This document shows, piece by piece, positions 21,146-29,501 of a stretch of DNA of 64,000 nucleotides. The position numbers and the translations under genes are program-made. The DNA is from Bacteroidota bacterium (lineage in GTDB: Bacteria > Bacteroidota > Bacteroidia > NS11-12g > UBA955): contig JAMLHC010000003.1 of NCBI GenBank assembly GCA_023957335.1, positions 248,001 through 312,000 on the forward strand, in the 5' to 3' direction. Numbering within the stretch: the stretch's first letter is position 1; the number at the start of each line of letters is the position of its first letter. The notes below the pieces were generated by a model. The model had not been told where the DNA came from, did not search any database, and worked only from the letters and a program-made list of their open reading frames with translations.

Positions 21146-21153
21146 CGAAATTA
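21146..21153 (-). promoter_or_regulatory. Bacteroidota-like -7 element (TAATTTCG) for pheT
   Basis: On the minus strand TAATTTCG followed by CA, 31 nt before the pheT ATG. The sixth to seventh bases TC differ from TT in the consensus; the same variant precedes glyA. Confidence 0.4.
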
Positions 21154-21282
21154 ATCCAAAATAGGATATTAGAAGTATATACAAAAGATTAGGGTTCGCA
21201 CAAATGTAAAAGCCGTCCGAGGGTCTAAAAGGATGCTTAAGATAATGCCTCAGATGACCTTTCCAATCTTATGTCAAAACAC

Positions 21283-21290
21283 TACTTTTG
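21283..21290 (+). promoter_or_regulatory. Bacteroidota -7 promoter element (TACTTTTG)
   Basis: TACTTTTG followed by CA just 6 nt before the ATG at 21297. It rules out the in-frame TTG at 21288, which would lie inside the promoter. Confidence 0.6.
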
Positions 21291-21296
21291 CAGCAA

Positions 21297-22274
21297 ATGC
21301 AATATTTCTCAAACATTCTAGGCACCATTGGCAACACCCCTTTGGTTAAACTGAATAAAATAACAGCCGAAGTGCCTGCCTTGGTCTTGGCAAAGATTGA
21401 AAGCACTAACCCCGGCAATTCTGTTAAAGACCGTATGGCGCTCAAAATTATTGAAGATGCAGAAGCCAAGGGCTTACTTCATCCCGGAGGAACTATTGTT
21501 GAAGGCACAAGTGGCAATACAGGTATGGGGCTTGCAATTGCGGGTGTTATCAAAGGATACAAATCAATTTTTGTAACCACTGATAAACAATCTAAAGAAA
21601 AAGCTGATTTGCTACGCGCAGTTGGCGCAGAGGTGATTATTTGCCCAACCAATGTTGCACCCGAAGATCCTCGCTCATATTACTCTGTTTCAAAAAGATT
21701 GAGCGAAGAAACCCCAAATGCTTTTTATGCCAATCAATACAACAATCAGAGTAATGTTCAAGCTCATTATGAAAGCACCGGTCCCGAAATCTGGAAACAG
21801 ACAGAAGGCAAAATCACACACTTTGTTGTGGGTGTCGGCACAGGTGGAACCATCTCGGGTGTTGGCAGATACTTGAAAGAAAGAAATCCGAATATTAAAA
21901 TCTGGGGAATAGACACTTACGGTTCTGCACTTAAAAAATATCACGAAACCGGTATTTTTGACGAAAAAGAAGTACACCCTTATATTACCGAAGGTATTGG
22001 CGAAGACATCATTCCGGAGTGTATTGACTTTGCTGTGATTGATCATTTTGAAAAGGTAACGGACAAAGACGGCTTGATATATCAAAGAAGACTTGCCCTA
22101 GAAGAAGGAATTATAGCCGGGAACTCAGCCGGGAGTGCAGTGGCAGGACTTGTGCAAATGAAAAACTCTCTCAAACCTACTGATGTAGTTGTAGTCTTAT
22201 TTCACGACCACGGAAGTCGCTATGTCGGCAAGGCTTTCAATGATGATTGGATGAGGGAAAAAGGGTTTTTGTGA
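21297..22274 (+). CDS. cysM: Cysteine synthase (O-acetylserine sulfhydrylase, CysK/CysM family)
   Basis: PLP enzyme of the cysteine synthase/cystathionine beta-synthase fold making cysteine from O-acetylserine and sulfide. The PLP lysine is Lys44 in NPGNSVKDRM; the phosphate-binding GTSGNTGMG and the glycine-rich GVGTGGTISGVGRY are present. Length 325 fits. CysK and CysM cannot be separated with certainty by eye, so the symbol is tentative. Nearly leaderless from the promoter at 21283. It lies 64 nt before cysS, giving a cysteine supply and charging pair, though cysS has its own promoter element. Confidence 0.9.
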   Translation: MQYFSNILGTIGNTPLVKLNKITAEVPALVLAKIESTNPGNSVKDRMALKIIEDAEAKGLLHPGGTIVEGTSGNTGMGLAIAGVIKGYKSIFVTTDKQSKEKADLLRAVGAEVIICPTNVAPEDPRSYYSVSKRLSEETPNAFYANQYNNQSNVQAHYESTGPEIWKQTEGKITHFVVGVGTGGTISGVGRYLKERNPNIKIWGIDTYGSALKKYHETGIFDEKEVHPYITEGIGEDIIPECIDFAVIDHFEKVTDKDGLIYQRRLALEEGIIAGNSAGSAVAGLVQMKNSLKPTDVVVVLFHDHGSRYVGKAFNDDWMREKGFL

Positions 22275-22320
22275 AGTATTCGTAAATATCGTTAAGCAAT
22301 AGTCAATACGCAATTTAGGT

Positions 22321-22328
22321 TACTTTTG
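22321..22328 (+). promoter_or_regulatory. Bacteroidota -7 promoter element (TACTTTTG)
   Basis: TACTTTTG followed by CA, 10 nt before the cysS ATG. Confidence 0.6.
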
Positions 22329-22338
22329 CACTTGTCTT

Positions 22339-23811
22339 ATGTCAACAAATACTTTACATCTCTATAATACCTTAACCCGAAAAATTGAAGTTTTTAGTCC
22401 GATTACTGCTCCGTTTGTGGGCATATATCTCTGTGGGCCTACAGTATATGGTGAACCTCATTTAGGTCATGTACGAGGTCCGGTAACTTTCGATATTTTA
22501 AACAGATATCTATTGCATTTGGGTTACAAAGTGCGTTTTGTGAGAAATATTACAGATGTAGGTCATCTCACAGACGACAGCGATGACGGGGATGATAAAA
22601 TACTCAAAAAAGCCATAGTCGAGAAACTTGAACCTATGGAAATTGCGCAGAAATACACATACAGCTATCATCAGATGTTAAACTCGCTCAATGTGATTCC
22701 TGCAAGCATTGAGCCACGTGCCAGTGGACATATTATTGAACAGATTGCCATGATCGAAGAATTGATAAAAAAGGGATATGCTTACGAATCTTGTGGCTCT
22801 GTATATTTTGATGTAAGCGCATACAGCAAAAATTATCAATACGGTGAACTGTCAGGCAGAATAACCGAAGAACTGCTTGCAGGCTCTTCCAGAAGAACAT
22901 TGGAAGGTCAAGATGAAAAACGCAATCCCACTGATTTTGCACTTTGGAAAAAAGCAGACAAAACACATATTATGAAGTGGCCTTCTCCTTGGAGTGAAGG
23001 ATTCCCCGGTTGGCATATTGAATGTTCGGCAATGAGCAAAAAATATCTCGGAGAAACGTTTGATATTCACGGTGGCGGAATGGATTTACTTTTTCCGCAT
23101 CATGAGAGTGAAATTGCCCAAAGTAAGGGTTGCACAGGACACACTCCGGCAAAGTATTGGGTTCATCACAATATGATAACTATCAATGGACAGAAAATGG
23201 CAAAATCACTCAATAATGGGATTTTGGTAAAGGACTTCTTTACGGGTAATCATCCATTGTTAACACAAGCATATAGCCCGATGAACCTCAAATTCTTTAT
23301 CATGCAGGCTCATTATAGAGGCACACTTGATTTTTCTAATGATGCTTTGCAAGCTGCCGACAAAGGTTTAGAAAGAATATTCAATGCAGTAGAAACCTTA
23401 AAAGAAATTAAACCCTTCACCCAAGGTTGGGATGCAGAAAGCTGGAAACAGAATTGCTATAATGCTTTGAATGACGACTTGAACACTCCCATTTTGATTG
23501 CCCATTTATTTGATGCTGTTAAAGCGATCAACTCTATAAAATCCGGTTTGGAAACCATTGACACAGACGGATTAAAACTCTTGCAAACATATTTCAACGT
23601 TTTCGTTACAGACATCCTTGGATTGAAGAATACAACGCAATCAACTACCGATAACAAAGAAGAAGACTTAATCAAACTTTTGATTGAAATTAGAGAAAAA
23701 GCCAAAATGGAAAAAAATTATGCGTTTTCTGACCACATACGAAATCAGTTAAGTAATATCGGAATAGAATTAAAAGACTCAAAAGAAGGTACAACATTTA
23801 ACAAAAAATAA
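22339..23811 (+). CDS. cysS: Cysteinyl-tRNA synthetase
   Basis: Class I aminoacyl-tRNA synthetase charging tRNA-Cys. The HIGH motif is HLGH at 41-44, preceded by the zinc ligand Cys32 in LCGPTVYG; the KMSKS motif reads KMAKS at 286-290; the zinc-site GWHIECSAM and the DIHGGGMDLLFPHHESE region are intact. 490 residues is normal. The stop is directly followed by the ATG of the M28 gene, so they are probably cotranscribed. Confidence 0.96.
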   Translation: MSTNTLHLYNTLTRKIEVFSPITAPFVGIYLCGPTVYGEPHLGHVRGPVTFDILNRYLLHLGYKVRFVRNITDVGHLTDDSDDGDDKILKKAIVEKLEPMEIAQKYTYSYHQMLNSLNVIPASIEPRASGHIIEQIAMIEELIKKGYAYESCGSVYFDVSAYSKNYQYGELSGRITEELLAGSSRRTLEGQDEKRNPTDFALWKKADKTHIMKWPSPWSEGFPGWHIECSAMSKKYLGETFDIHGGGMDLLFPHHESEIAQSKGCTGHTPAKYWVHHNMITINGQKMAKSLNNGILVKDFFTGNHPLLTQAYSPMNLKFFIMQAHYRGTLDFSNDALQAADKGLERIFNAVETLKEIKPFTQGWDAESWKQNCYNALNDDLNTPILIAHLFDAVKAINSIKSGLETIDTDGLKLLQTYFNVFVTDILGLKNTTQSTTDNKEEDLIKLLIEIREKAKMEKNYAFSDHIRNQLSNIGIELKDSKEGTTFNKK

Positions 23812-24834
23812 ATGAATAAGCATTTTATACAGGCAGCAGTTTTTAGCCTCATTATTTGCACTATTTTCGTTTCATGTAATAATACAAACGAATCAGTCAA
23901 TACAGGCAGTAATAGCAATAGTGCAGACATACCTCAACCTGAATTAAAATCTGTTTTTGTTCCTTCAATAAATGCCGATACAACATTTTATTATGTAAAA
24001 AAACAAGTTGATTTTGGACCCAGAGTACCCGGCTCTACGGCACATAAACTATGTGGCGATTTTTTGGTAAAGGAGTTGAAATCATTTGGACCAAACACAC
24101 CTCAAATTATTGAACAGAACACGACTGCAATAACATTTGACAAAAAAACAATTCCCATCCGTAATATTATCGCCTCCTTTTATCCTGAAAAGAAGAAAAG
24201 AGTTTTGCTGGCAGCACACTGGGACACACGCCCCTTTGCGGAAATGGATAAAATAAATCCACACAAACCCATTGATGGAGCCAATGATGGAGCAAGTGGC
24301 GTGGGTGTGTTAATGGAAATTGCAAGACACCTTTCCATGAATGAACCTGAAGTCGGAATAGATATTATCTTCTTCGATGCAGAAGATTGGGGCGACAGCT
24401 CCGGCAGAGTTGAAGATAGTTATTGCTTGGGTTCTCAATATTGGGCACAAAATCCCCATATTCCCAATTATATGCCAGACTACGGAATATTGCTCGATAT
24501 GGTTGGCGGGGAAAATGCCAAATTCGGTATTGAAGAACAATCTTGGCGCATGGCTTCGAATGTGGTGGACAAAGTATGGTCAACTGCTTACAAATTAGGA
24601 TTTGAAAATGTTTTCATAACAGAAAAAAGGGGGTCTATTATTGATGATCACTATTATGTGATGAAATATAGACAGTTTCCAATGATAGATATTATTAATT
24701 ATGACCCGAACAGCTTCAGTCATTTTGGAGAAACATGGCATTCACACGAAGATAATCTTAATAATATCAGCAGCACTACGCTTGAAATCGTAGCCAAAAC
24801 CGTGATACAAGTTATATACGAAGAAAAAAAATAA
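23812..24834 (+). CDS. M28-family zinc lipoprotein (glutaminyl-cyclase-like)
   Basis: 340-residue lipoprotein with lipobox VSC at residue 22. Metal-site motifs of the M28 peptidase/glutaminyl-peptide cyclotransferase fold are present in order: AAHWDTRP (His), DGANDGASGVGVL (Asp), FFDAEDWG (Glu), LLDMVGG (Asp) and WHSHEDN (His). The HWDTRP and DGANDGASG wording is closer to glutaminyl cyclases than to aminopeptidases, so it may cyclise N-terminal Gln to pyroglutamate in exported proteins, a known modification of Bacteroidota secreted proteins. That role is inference. Directly abuts cysS. Confidence 0.8.
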   Translation: MNKHFIQAAVFSLIICTIFVSCNNTNESVNTGSNSNSADIPQPELKSVFVPSINADTTFYYVKKQVDFGPRVPGSTAHKLCGDFLVKELKSFGPNTPQIIEQNTTAITFDKKTIPIRNIIASFYPEKKKRVLLAAHWDTRPFAEMDKINPHKPIDGANDGASGVGVLMEIARHLSMNEPEVGIDIIFFDAEDWGDSSGRVEDSYCLGSQYWAQNPHIPNYMPDYGILLDMVGGENAKFGIEEQSWRMASNVVDKVWSTAYKLGFENVFITEKRGSIIDDHYYVMKYRQFPMIDIINYDPNSFSHFGETWHSHEDNLNNISSTTLEIVAKTVIQVIYEEKK

Positions 24835-25059
24835 CCCCTATCACCCATATTCCAGCTTGTAATCACAGTAGGATACATGCTTGTCCGGTTTATATTGTTA
24901 AAAAATAAATATTCAATGTTTTTGCTACTGCTTCAGCGTGCTTTAGTCCGCCTGTTATATGTAAGACAGGCGAGCAAGCGTCATAGTCTAAGACAATAAT
25001 TGCATTTTCTACTTCATTTGAAATGGATTAATCCATTAAAATTATTTTCGTTTCCATTT

Positions 25060-25083
25060 AGCCCACGAATTAATTCGTGGGCT
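25060..25083. repeat. Perfect 24-nt palindrome, REP-like
   Basis: Arms AGCCCACGAATT and AATTCGTGGGCT are exactly complementary. It is followed 22 nt later by a second stem, AACCGTT/AACGGTT. It differs in sequence from the GTGGTTGGTG repeat family in the right part of the window; only one copy is visible here. Confidence 0.7.
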
Positions 25084-25253
25084 ATAAGGGAAACGAATAA
25101 TCCCAACCGTTTTAACGGTTTATATAAATTAAGTTTGGTCAATAAATATAATGGTAAAAACATTGAGTTTGAACTCCAAGAATATTCTCCCGGTAAAAAA
25201 TTACAACATGCCCTTTGTTATTGAAATCTATATTAGGAATAATTAGGTATCAT

Positions 25254-25285
25254 AAAAAAAGCCCCTTGAAATTCAAGAGGCTTTT
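25254..25285 (-). terminator. Rho-independent terminator of the giant-protein genes
   Basis: On the minus strand GCCTCTTGA and TCAAGGGGC pair (one T-G wobble) and are followed by seven T. It lies about 25 nt after the stop of the 25309-29418 gene, ending the three-gene series. Confidence 0.85.
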
Positions 25286-25308
25286 CATTATTTTACTATG
25301 ATTATTAA

Positions 25309-28300
25309 TTACTTGTTAACGATAACTTTCTTGGTAGAATTGTTTCCGTTATGGGTAGTTAATCTAATAAGGAATATACCTGCAGATTCATTACTTAAGT
25401 CAATCTCTACGTTTTTCTGATTAGGATTAACTCCTAATGTCACAACAACAGCACCCACAGAGTTAACAACCTCAACCTTGTCAACATTCTGACCAAGTCC
25501 GGCAAAATCAACATTAAACTTACCTGTATTAGGATTTGGATATACATTGAAATTAGCTCCGGTTTCATCAAATTGTGGAACATTGGTAATTAAATCACAT
25601 TCTTCATTGATAACAACGTTACGGGCATAGAACAATGACTTGTTACCTGAAGGGTCAGTTACACTATAGGTAATATAATATCTACCTTCAAACCATACAT
25701 CAAGATTAGTTTTAACAACCTCTACCAAAGGTAATAGGTCTCCTTCAGCGTAATAATTATCATCAATTTTTAACCCTGTAAGCATGTTAAACTCAGATCC
25801 GGGTTTAGAACAGAAATCAGAACCTGAAATAACCGGTGCTTCAGTATCAACAACTTTCACAAAACGTGTTTGTATAGTTGTATTTGCAGAAGGATCTGTA
25901 ACGGTATAAACCTCTTGATACATTCCCAATACATCAGGATTTACATTTGAAGTTTCACTGATTGATAATTGTGAATTAGGATAGTAGTTATCAAAAATTG
26001 TAGGCTTAACCTTCACATATTTAGCTTTCACTTGGTGAACAAGAGTGTCCGGAGTGTTAAGAATAACAGTTGGTGCAACAAAATCACCCACAACATAATT
26101 TCTTGTTACTTCATTATAGTTTCCTGAACCATCTGTTGCTTTGTAGGTTGTTGGATAAGTTCCGGGTACATCCCACTGAACAGGTCCATTCACGCCATAA
26201 ACAATCTTGAAATCAATTTGATTAGGACTCCAATAGTTATCAGTAACAGAAGTTTGGTCATACCAGAAATTACCTAATTGGATTTGCTCTCCTGTTAAGA
26301 AGACAAACTCAGGTGCAGTTCTGTCCGCTACTGTTACGTTGCGAGTAGCAGTAGTAGTATTACCTTGAACGTCAGAAACAGAATAGGTAAGAGTATATGT
26401 TCCCAATTGAGTATAATCAACAGTTCCGGAAACTGTTATTTGACTTGTTACATCTCCGTCTATATTGTCTGAAGCAGTACCCCAAGGATCATTATAGGGA
26501 GGTACATTTACTTCGATAGTGTCATTTAAGTTCCCATTCAAAGTTAAAACAGGAGCTGTTTTGTCATACAATACGAATATTTGACGTGTTTTTTCAACTG
26601 TAACACCGGATGAATTTCTTACTTTATATTTATAGAAGTAAATTCCGGATTGGTTTATATCCAAATTTGTTGTTGAAACTATTTGAGCAGTAATATCTCC
26701 GTCAACATCATCATAAGCAGTTGCTCCTAAGTCAGTATAAGTTGAACCAACCTCAACGCTTATTGTATCATCCCCATTTAGTGTAATAACAGGTAGTACG
26801 GGATTTTTACCCAAAGAAACCTTATAATCTTTATACTCAGCTAAAATACCGGGACCACACGCAATAAGCTCGTCAGTTGCTCCATAGGCAACGATTGTAC
26901 GCATTCTTGTTGTTCCAAAATATGAGTTATCAATTGAAGGAACAGTAAAGGATGAACTTACAGAGTTGTTTTTTGTTTTTACTTCATGTAAAACCAATTC
27001 ACTTGCAGAATATTGTCCGTCTGAATTGAAATCAATATAGATAGCTCTTGATACAGTATCTGCTGTTGATTTTCTGTTCATCTCAACAGAATATGTTTTA
27101 CCAAAAATGAGATTAATATTTGGATCATCGGGAGTTAGGAAAGATTTATAACCCACGTTACCAACAGATTCATGACTAAATATTAAATTGTTATTTACAT
27201 CATATACATTCAAATTATTGTTTGCAACATCTTCATTAGCATCAGTAGTTGTTGGGATACAAGGCTCAACAGCAACAATAAAATTATTTTTAACAATGAA
27301 ATTTACTGAACCAGCAGAATCTGCGCTATTCCAAGCTCTGAGAGATACAGAATATGCTCCTGGTTTAGTAAAACTCACATTAGGATGTTTACCTAAAAGA
27401 TTGCCTGAATAAATGCTAAATGTATTAGGAACAATCTGCCATGTAAATCTGTCAGCTTTGTCAACAATACCATCAAGGGCAATCACCTGATTTACTGCAG
27501 GTCTATCATCAGAAGTTACGATATCAATTGATGTTTTGCCGGTAGGTTCTAACACACTAACTGTTCTACAGAATGAAGAATCACCTGTACAACTTTTAAC
27601 CTCTAAACATACTTTATGATCTCCGGCATCAACAAACACATATCGCATTTTATCGCCATCAATTAATGATGGTGCAACTTCAAACCCATCTACTGTCCAA
27701 GCAACATGGTTAAGACCAAATAAATTGGTAACGCTACCTTCAAAATTAACCTCTGCTCTTGCATAGGCTTGTTTAGGGTATTTTTGTTCAAAATAAGGAA
27801 TAGCCGGGTTGGTTGCACCAAATACTGTTTCATAAGAAGCTATAAATCCTTCATCAGAACCTGGTGCTTGTGCGTCAAATTCAATATACATAGATCCAGA
27901 ATGTGCCGTTACTGATGTTGGAACTGTTGTATTAGACATAGCGAAGCCGTCTGCCGGATGTAAAGCAATACCATTTTTATCGTCACCATCCCAAATCATC
28001 AGCTTGTGCTTGCTATTGCCTAAAAGGAACTTTTCAATTTTAAGTGTAATATCAACAGCACCGCAAGGTTTGATTAATAATCTATTAACACTGGCTTTGC
28101 CTTGAGAACCTGTCGGATACTTGTCATTTACTCCACCACCATCTATAATTCTACCGCTCCCCAATTCAGTTTGGGTTGTTCCTTTACCTAGAATAATATC
28201 TGTATATTCTGATACTTTCAAATAACGTGCTTTATTACTCATACTGGGACCGTTCACATTGGTAGCAGTAAGACTCACATTAAACTCTCCTATATCAAAG

Positions 28301-29418
28301 ATTTGGAAAACCGAATTGTAATAACTGCCAAGCCAATTTTTTCCTCTTAAGATATCCGCATTGTCCATAACAAAACTTGCATTGTCCGGATTCGTAATTC
28401 TCCAATCCCATTTGTAGGGAGCATAAGTTGACAAATCATACAAGGTAAATTCATCTCCCTCAGTTAAACGATTTCTGTTGGCAGCAAAATTAGCAACCGG
28501 AATAGAGGGTATATCTTTAACAGTAACAGTTTTAACAATAGTATCTGTTCCTAAACAGTTGTCTGCTCTAAGTTTAATTTTGTATTTTCCTGATCCCGGA
28601 AATACAGTTGTATAATCATCACCTACATAATCGTAACCAAAACCTTTGTCCCATTTGTAATTAGCCTGTTTAGGATATTTATTATAGATAATCTGAGGTG
28701 CGTTTGCCCATACAACATCAGGAACAATAAAATCTGCTTTGAGCAATGATGGTTTTATAATGTTAATATAAAGATCTTCTGTTTCACCATAATACACCTG
28801 ATTCATTGGTGTACATCCCACATTTTGATTCAAATAACTACTATTATAGCTTGTCATTACACGAATTCGAGTGAGTCCGGGTTTTGCATTACAAGGTACA
28901 GTAAAAGTAAAAGGGTCGAGAAGATAAATAGTATTATTTGTACCTCCTGTACGCTCAATCTGCTTCTGGTCAGGAGTGATACACTCATCTGCAGTGTAAG
29001 TATAATCAATATTATAATCTGCCCAAGCAATATAATAAATGTTGCAACACAATTCTCTTTGGTCAGAAGTCATTTGGTATTGATAGGTTTGTCCGGCAAT
29101 TACTTCAACGGCATCAACAGCCTTATTCATAATATTTCCGGGAATCGCCCAACCACTTGATATACCTGGATCCATATTAAATCCATCGGCCTTTTTATGA
29201 AAAATCGTTTTACCATCTTGTTTCAACCAAACTTCTTCTACTGAAGGTCCATACTTGCTTGATGTATACTGATACAGAACGGCATCGCACCAAGGGGCAA
29301 AGTATCCGGTTCTTTGAGCAAAAGATGCTGTGATCATTCCCAGCATAACAACCAAAAGCATTACTAAGGACTTAGCCATCCACACGCCTTTAATATTTGT
29401 TTGTAATATTTTATTCAT
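25309..29418 (-). CDS. Giant multidomain surface protein, copy 3 (GEVED, PKD, CUB-like, DUF5011 x5, T9SS type A)
   Basis: 1,369-residue exported protein. A signal peptide ends near ASFAQ. Domain order by pattern: GEVED-type module (IAWADYNIDYTYTADE to YYGETEDLYINI, to ~230), two PKD modules to ~400, a CUB-like module about 415-540 (SVNRLLIKPCGAVDITLKIE), two further PKD-like modules, a second GEVED module (YIDFNSDGQYSASELVLHEV), then five DUF5011/Ig-like repeats (~905-1,290) each with TYTLTYSVSD-like endings, and a T9SS type A tail (NFNVYPNPNTGKFNVDFAGL). Probably an adhesin or matrix protein. Last of three paralogues on this strand; a hairpin separates it from the previous gene, and a terminator follows. 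Confidence 0.85.
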   Translation of the reverse strand: MNKILQTNIKGVWMAKSLVMLLVVMLGMITASFAQRTGYFAPWCDAVLYQYTSSKYGPSVEEVWLKQDGKTIFHKKADGFNMDPGISSGWAIPGNIMNKAVDAVEVIAGQTYQYQMTSDQRELCCNIYYIAWADYNIDYTYTADECITPDQKQIERTGGTNNTIYLLDPFTFTVPCNAKPGLTRIRVMTSYNSSYLNQNVGCTPMNQVYYGETEDLYINIIKPSLLKADFIVPDVVWANAPQIIYNKYPKQANYKWDKGFGYDYVGDDYTTVFPGSGKYKIKLRADNCLGTDTIVKTVTVKDIPSIPVANFAANRNRLTEGDEFTLYDLSTYAPYKWDWRITNPDNASFVMDNADILRGKNWLGSYYNSVFQIFDIGEFNVSLTATNVNGPSMSNKARYLKVSEYTDIILGKGTTQTELGSGRIIDGGGVNDKYPTGSQGKASVNRLLIKPCGAVDITLKIEKFLLGNSKHKLMIWDGDDKNGIALHPADGFAMSNTTVPTSVTAHSGSMYIEFDAQAPGSDEGFIASYETVFGATNPAIPYFEQKYPKQAYARAEVNFEGSVTNLFGLNHVAWTVDGFEVAPSLIDGDKMRYVFVDAGDHKVCLEVKSCTGDSSFCRTVSVLEPTGKTSIDIVTSDDRPAVNQVIALDGIVDKADRFTWQIVPNTFSIYSGNLLGKHPNVSFTKPGAYSVSLRAWNSADSAGSVNFIVKNNFIVAVEPCIPTTTDANEDVANNNLNVYDVNNNLIFSHESVGNVGYKSFLTPDDPNINLIFGKTYSVEMNRKSTADTVSRAIYIDFNSDGQYSASELVLHEVKTKNNSVSSSFTVPSIDNSYFGTTRMRTIVAYGATDELIACGPGILAEYKDYKVSLGKNPVLPVITLNGDDTISVEVGSTYTDLGATAYDDVDGDITAQIVSTTNLDINQSGIYFYKYKVRNSSGVTVEKTRQIFVLYDKTAPVLTLNGNLNDTIEVNVPPYNDPWGTASDNIDGDVTSQITVSGTVDYTQLGTYTLTYSVSDVQGNTTTATRNVTVADRTAPEFVFLTGEQIQLGNFWYDQTSVTDNYWSPNQIDFKIVYGVNGPVQWDVPGTYPTTYKATDGSGNYNEVTRNYVVGDFVAPTVILNTPDTLVHQVKAKYVKVKPTIFDNYYPNSQLSISETSNVNPDVLGMYQEVYTVTDPSANTTIQTRFVKVVDTEAPVISGSDFCSKPGSEFNMLTGLKIDDNYYAEGDLLPLVEVVKTNLDVWFEGRYYITYSVTDPSGNKSLFYARNVVINEECDLITNVPQFDETGANFNVYPNPNTGKFNVDFAGLGQNVDKVEVVNSVGAVVVTLGVNPNQKNVEIDLSNESAGIFLIRLTTHNGNNSTKKVIVNK

Positions 29419-29463
29419 GACTTAAAATTTTATTTGTTTCGATTTATTTAAATTGATTTAAAT

Positions 29464-29492
29464 GGGCTGCGGATTTTTGGAGATCCACAGCC
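29464..29492 (-). other. Intergenic hairpin between giant paralogues
   Basis: Arms GGGCTGCGGAT and ATCCACAGCCC (one internal mismatch) lie in the 83-nt gap after the 29502 gene. On the minus strand only a weak ATTTAAAT follows, so it would be a leaky terminator or an mRNA-stabilising structure. A T run follows it on the plus strand. Confidence 0.5.
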
Positions 29493-29501
29493 CCTGTTTT
29501 T

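Larger units (their letters stand above)
24835..25308. other. 474-nt intergenic stretch with three palindromes, no convincing gene
   Basis: I see no gene here. It holds a 7-bp stem (24949-24955 with 24966-24972), a perfect 24-nt palindrome (25060-25083), a 7-bp stem around a TT loop (25105-25120) and the terminator at 25254-25285. A 74-codon frame at 25000-25224 runs through the palindromes and looks fortuitous. Confidence 0.6.

Noticed and set aside
25000..25224. 74-codon frame in the intergenic region before the giant genes
   Set aside because: It runs through two palindromes; no start signal or family pattern.
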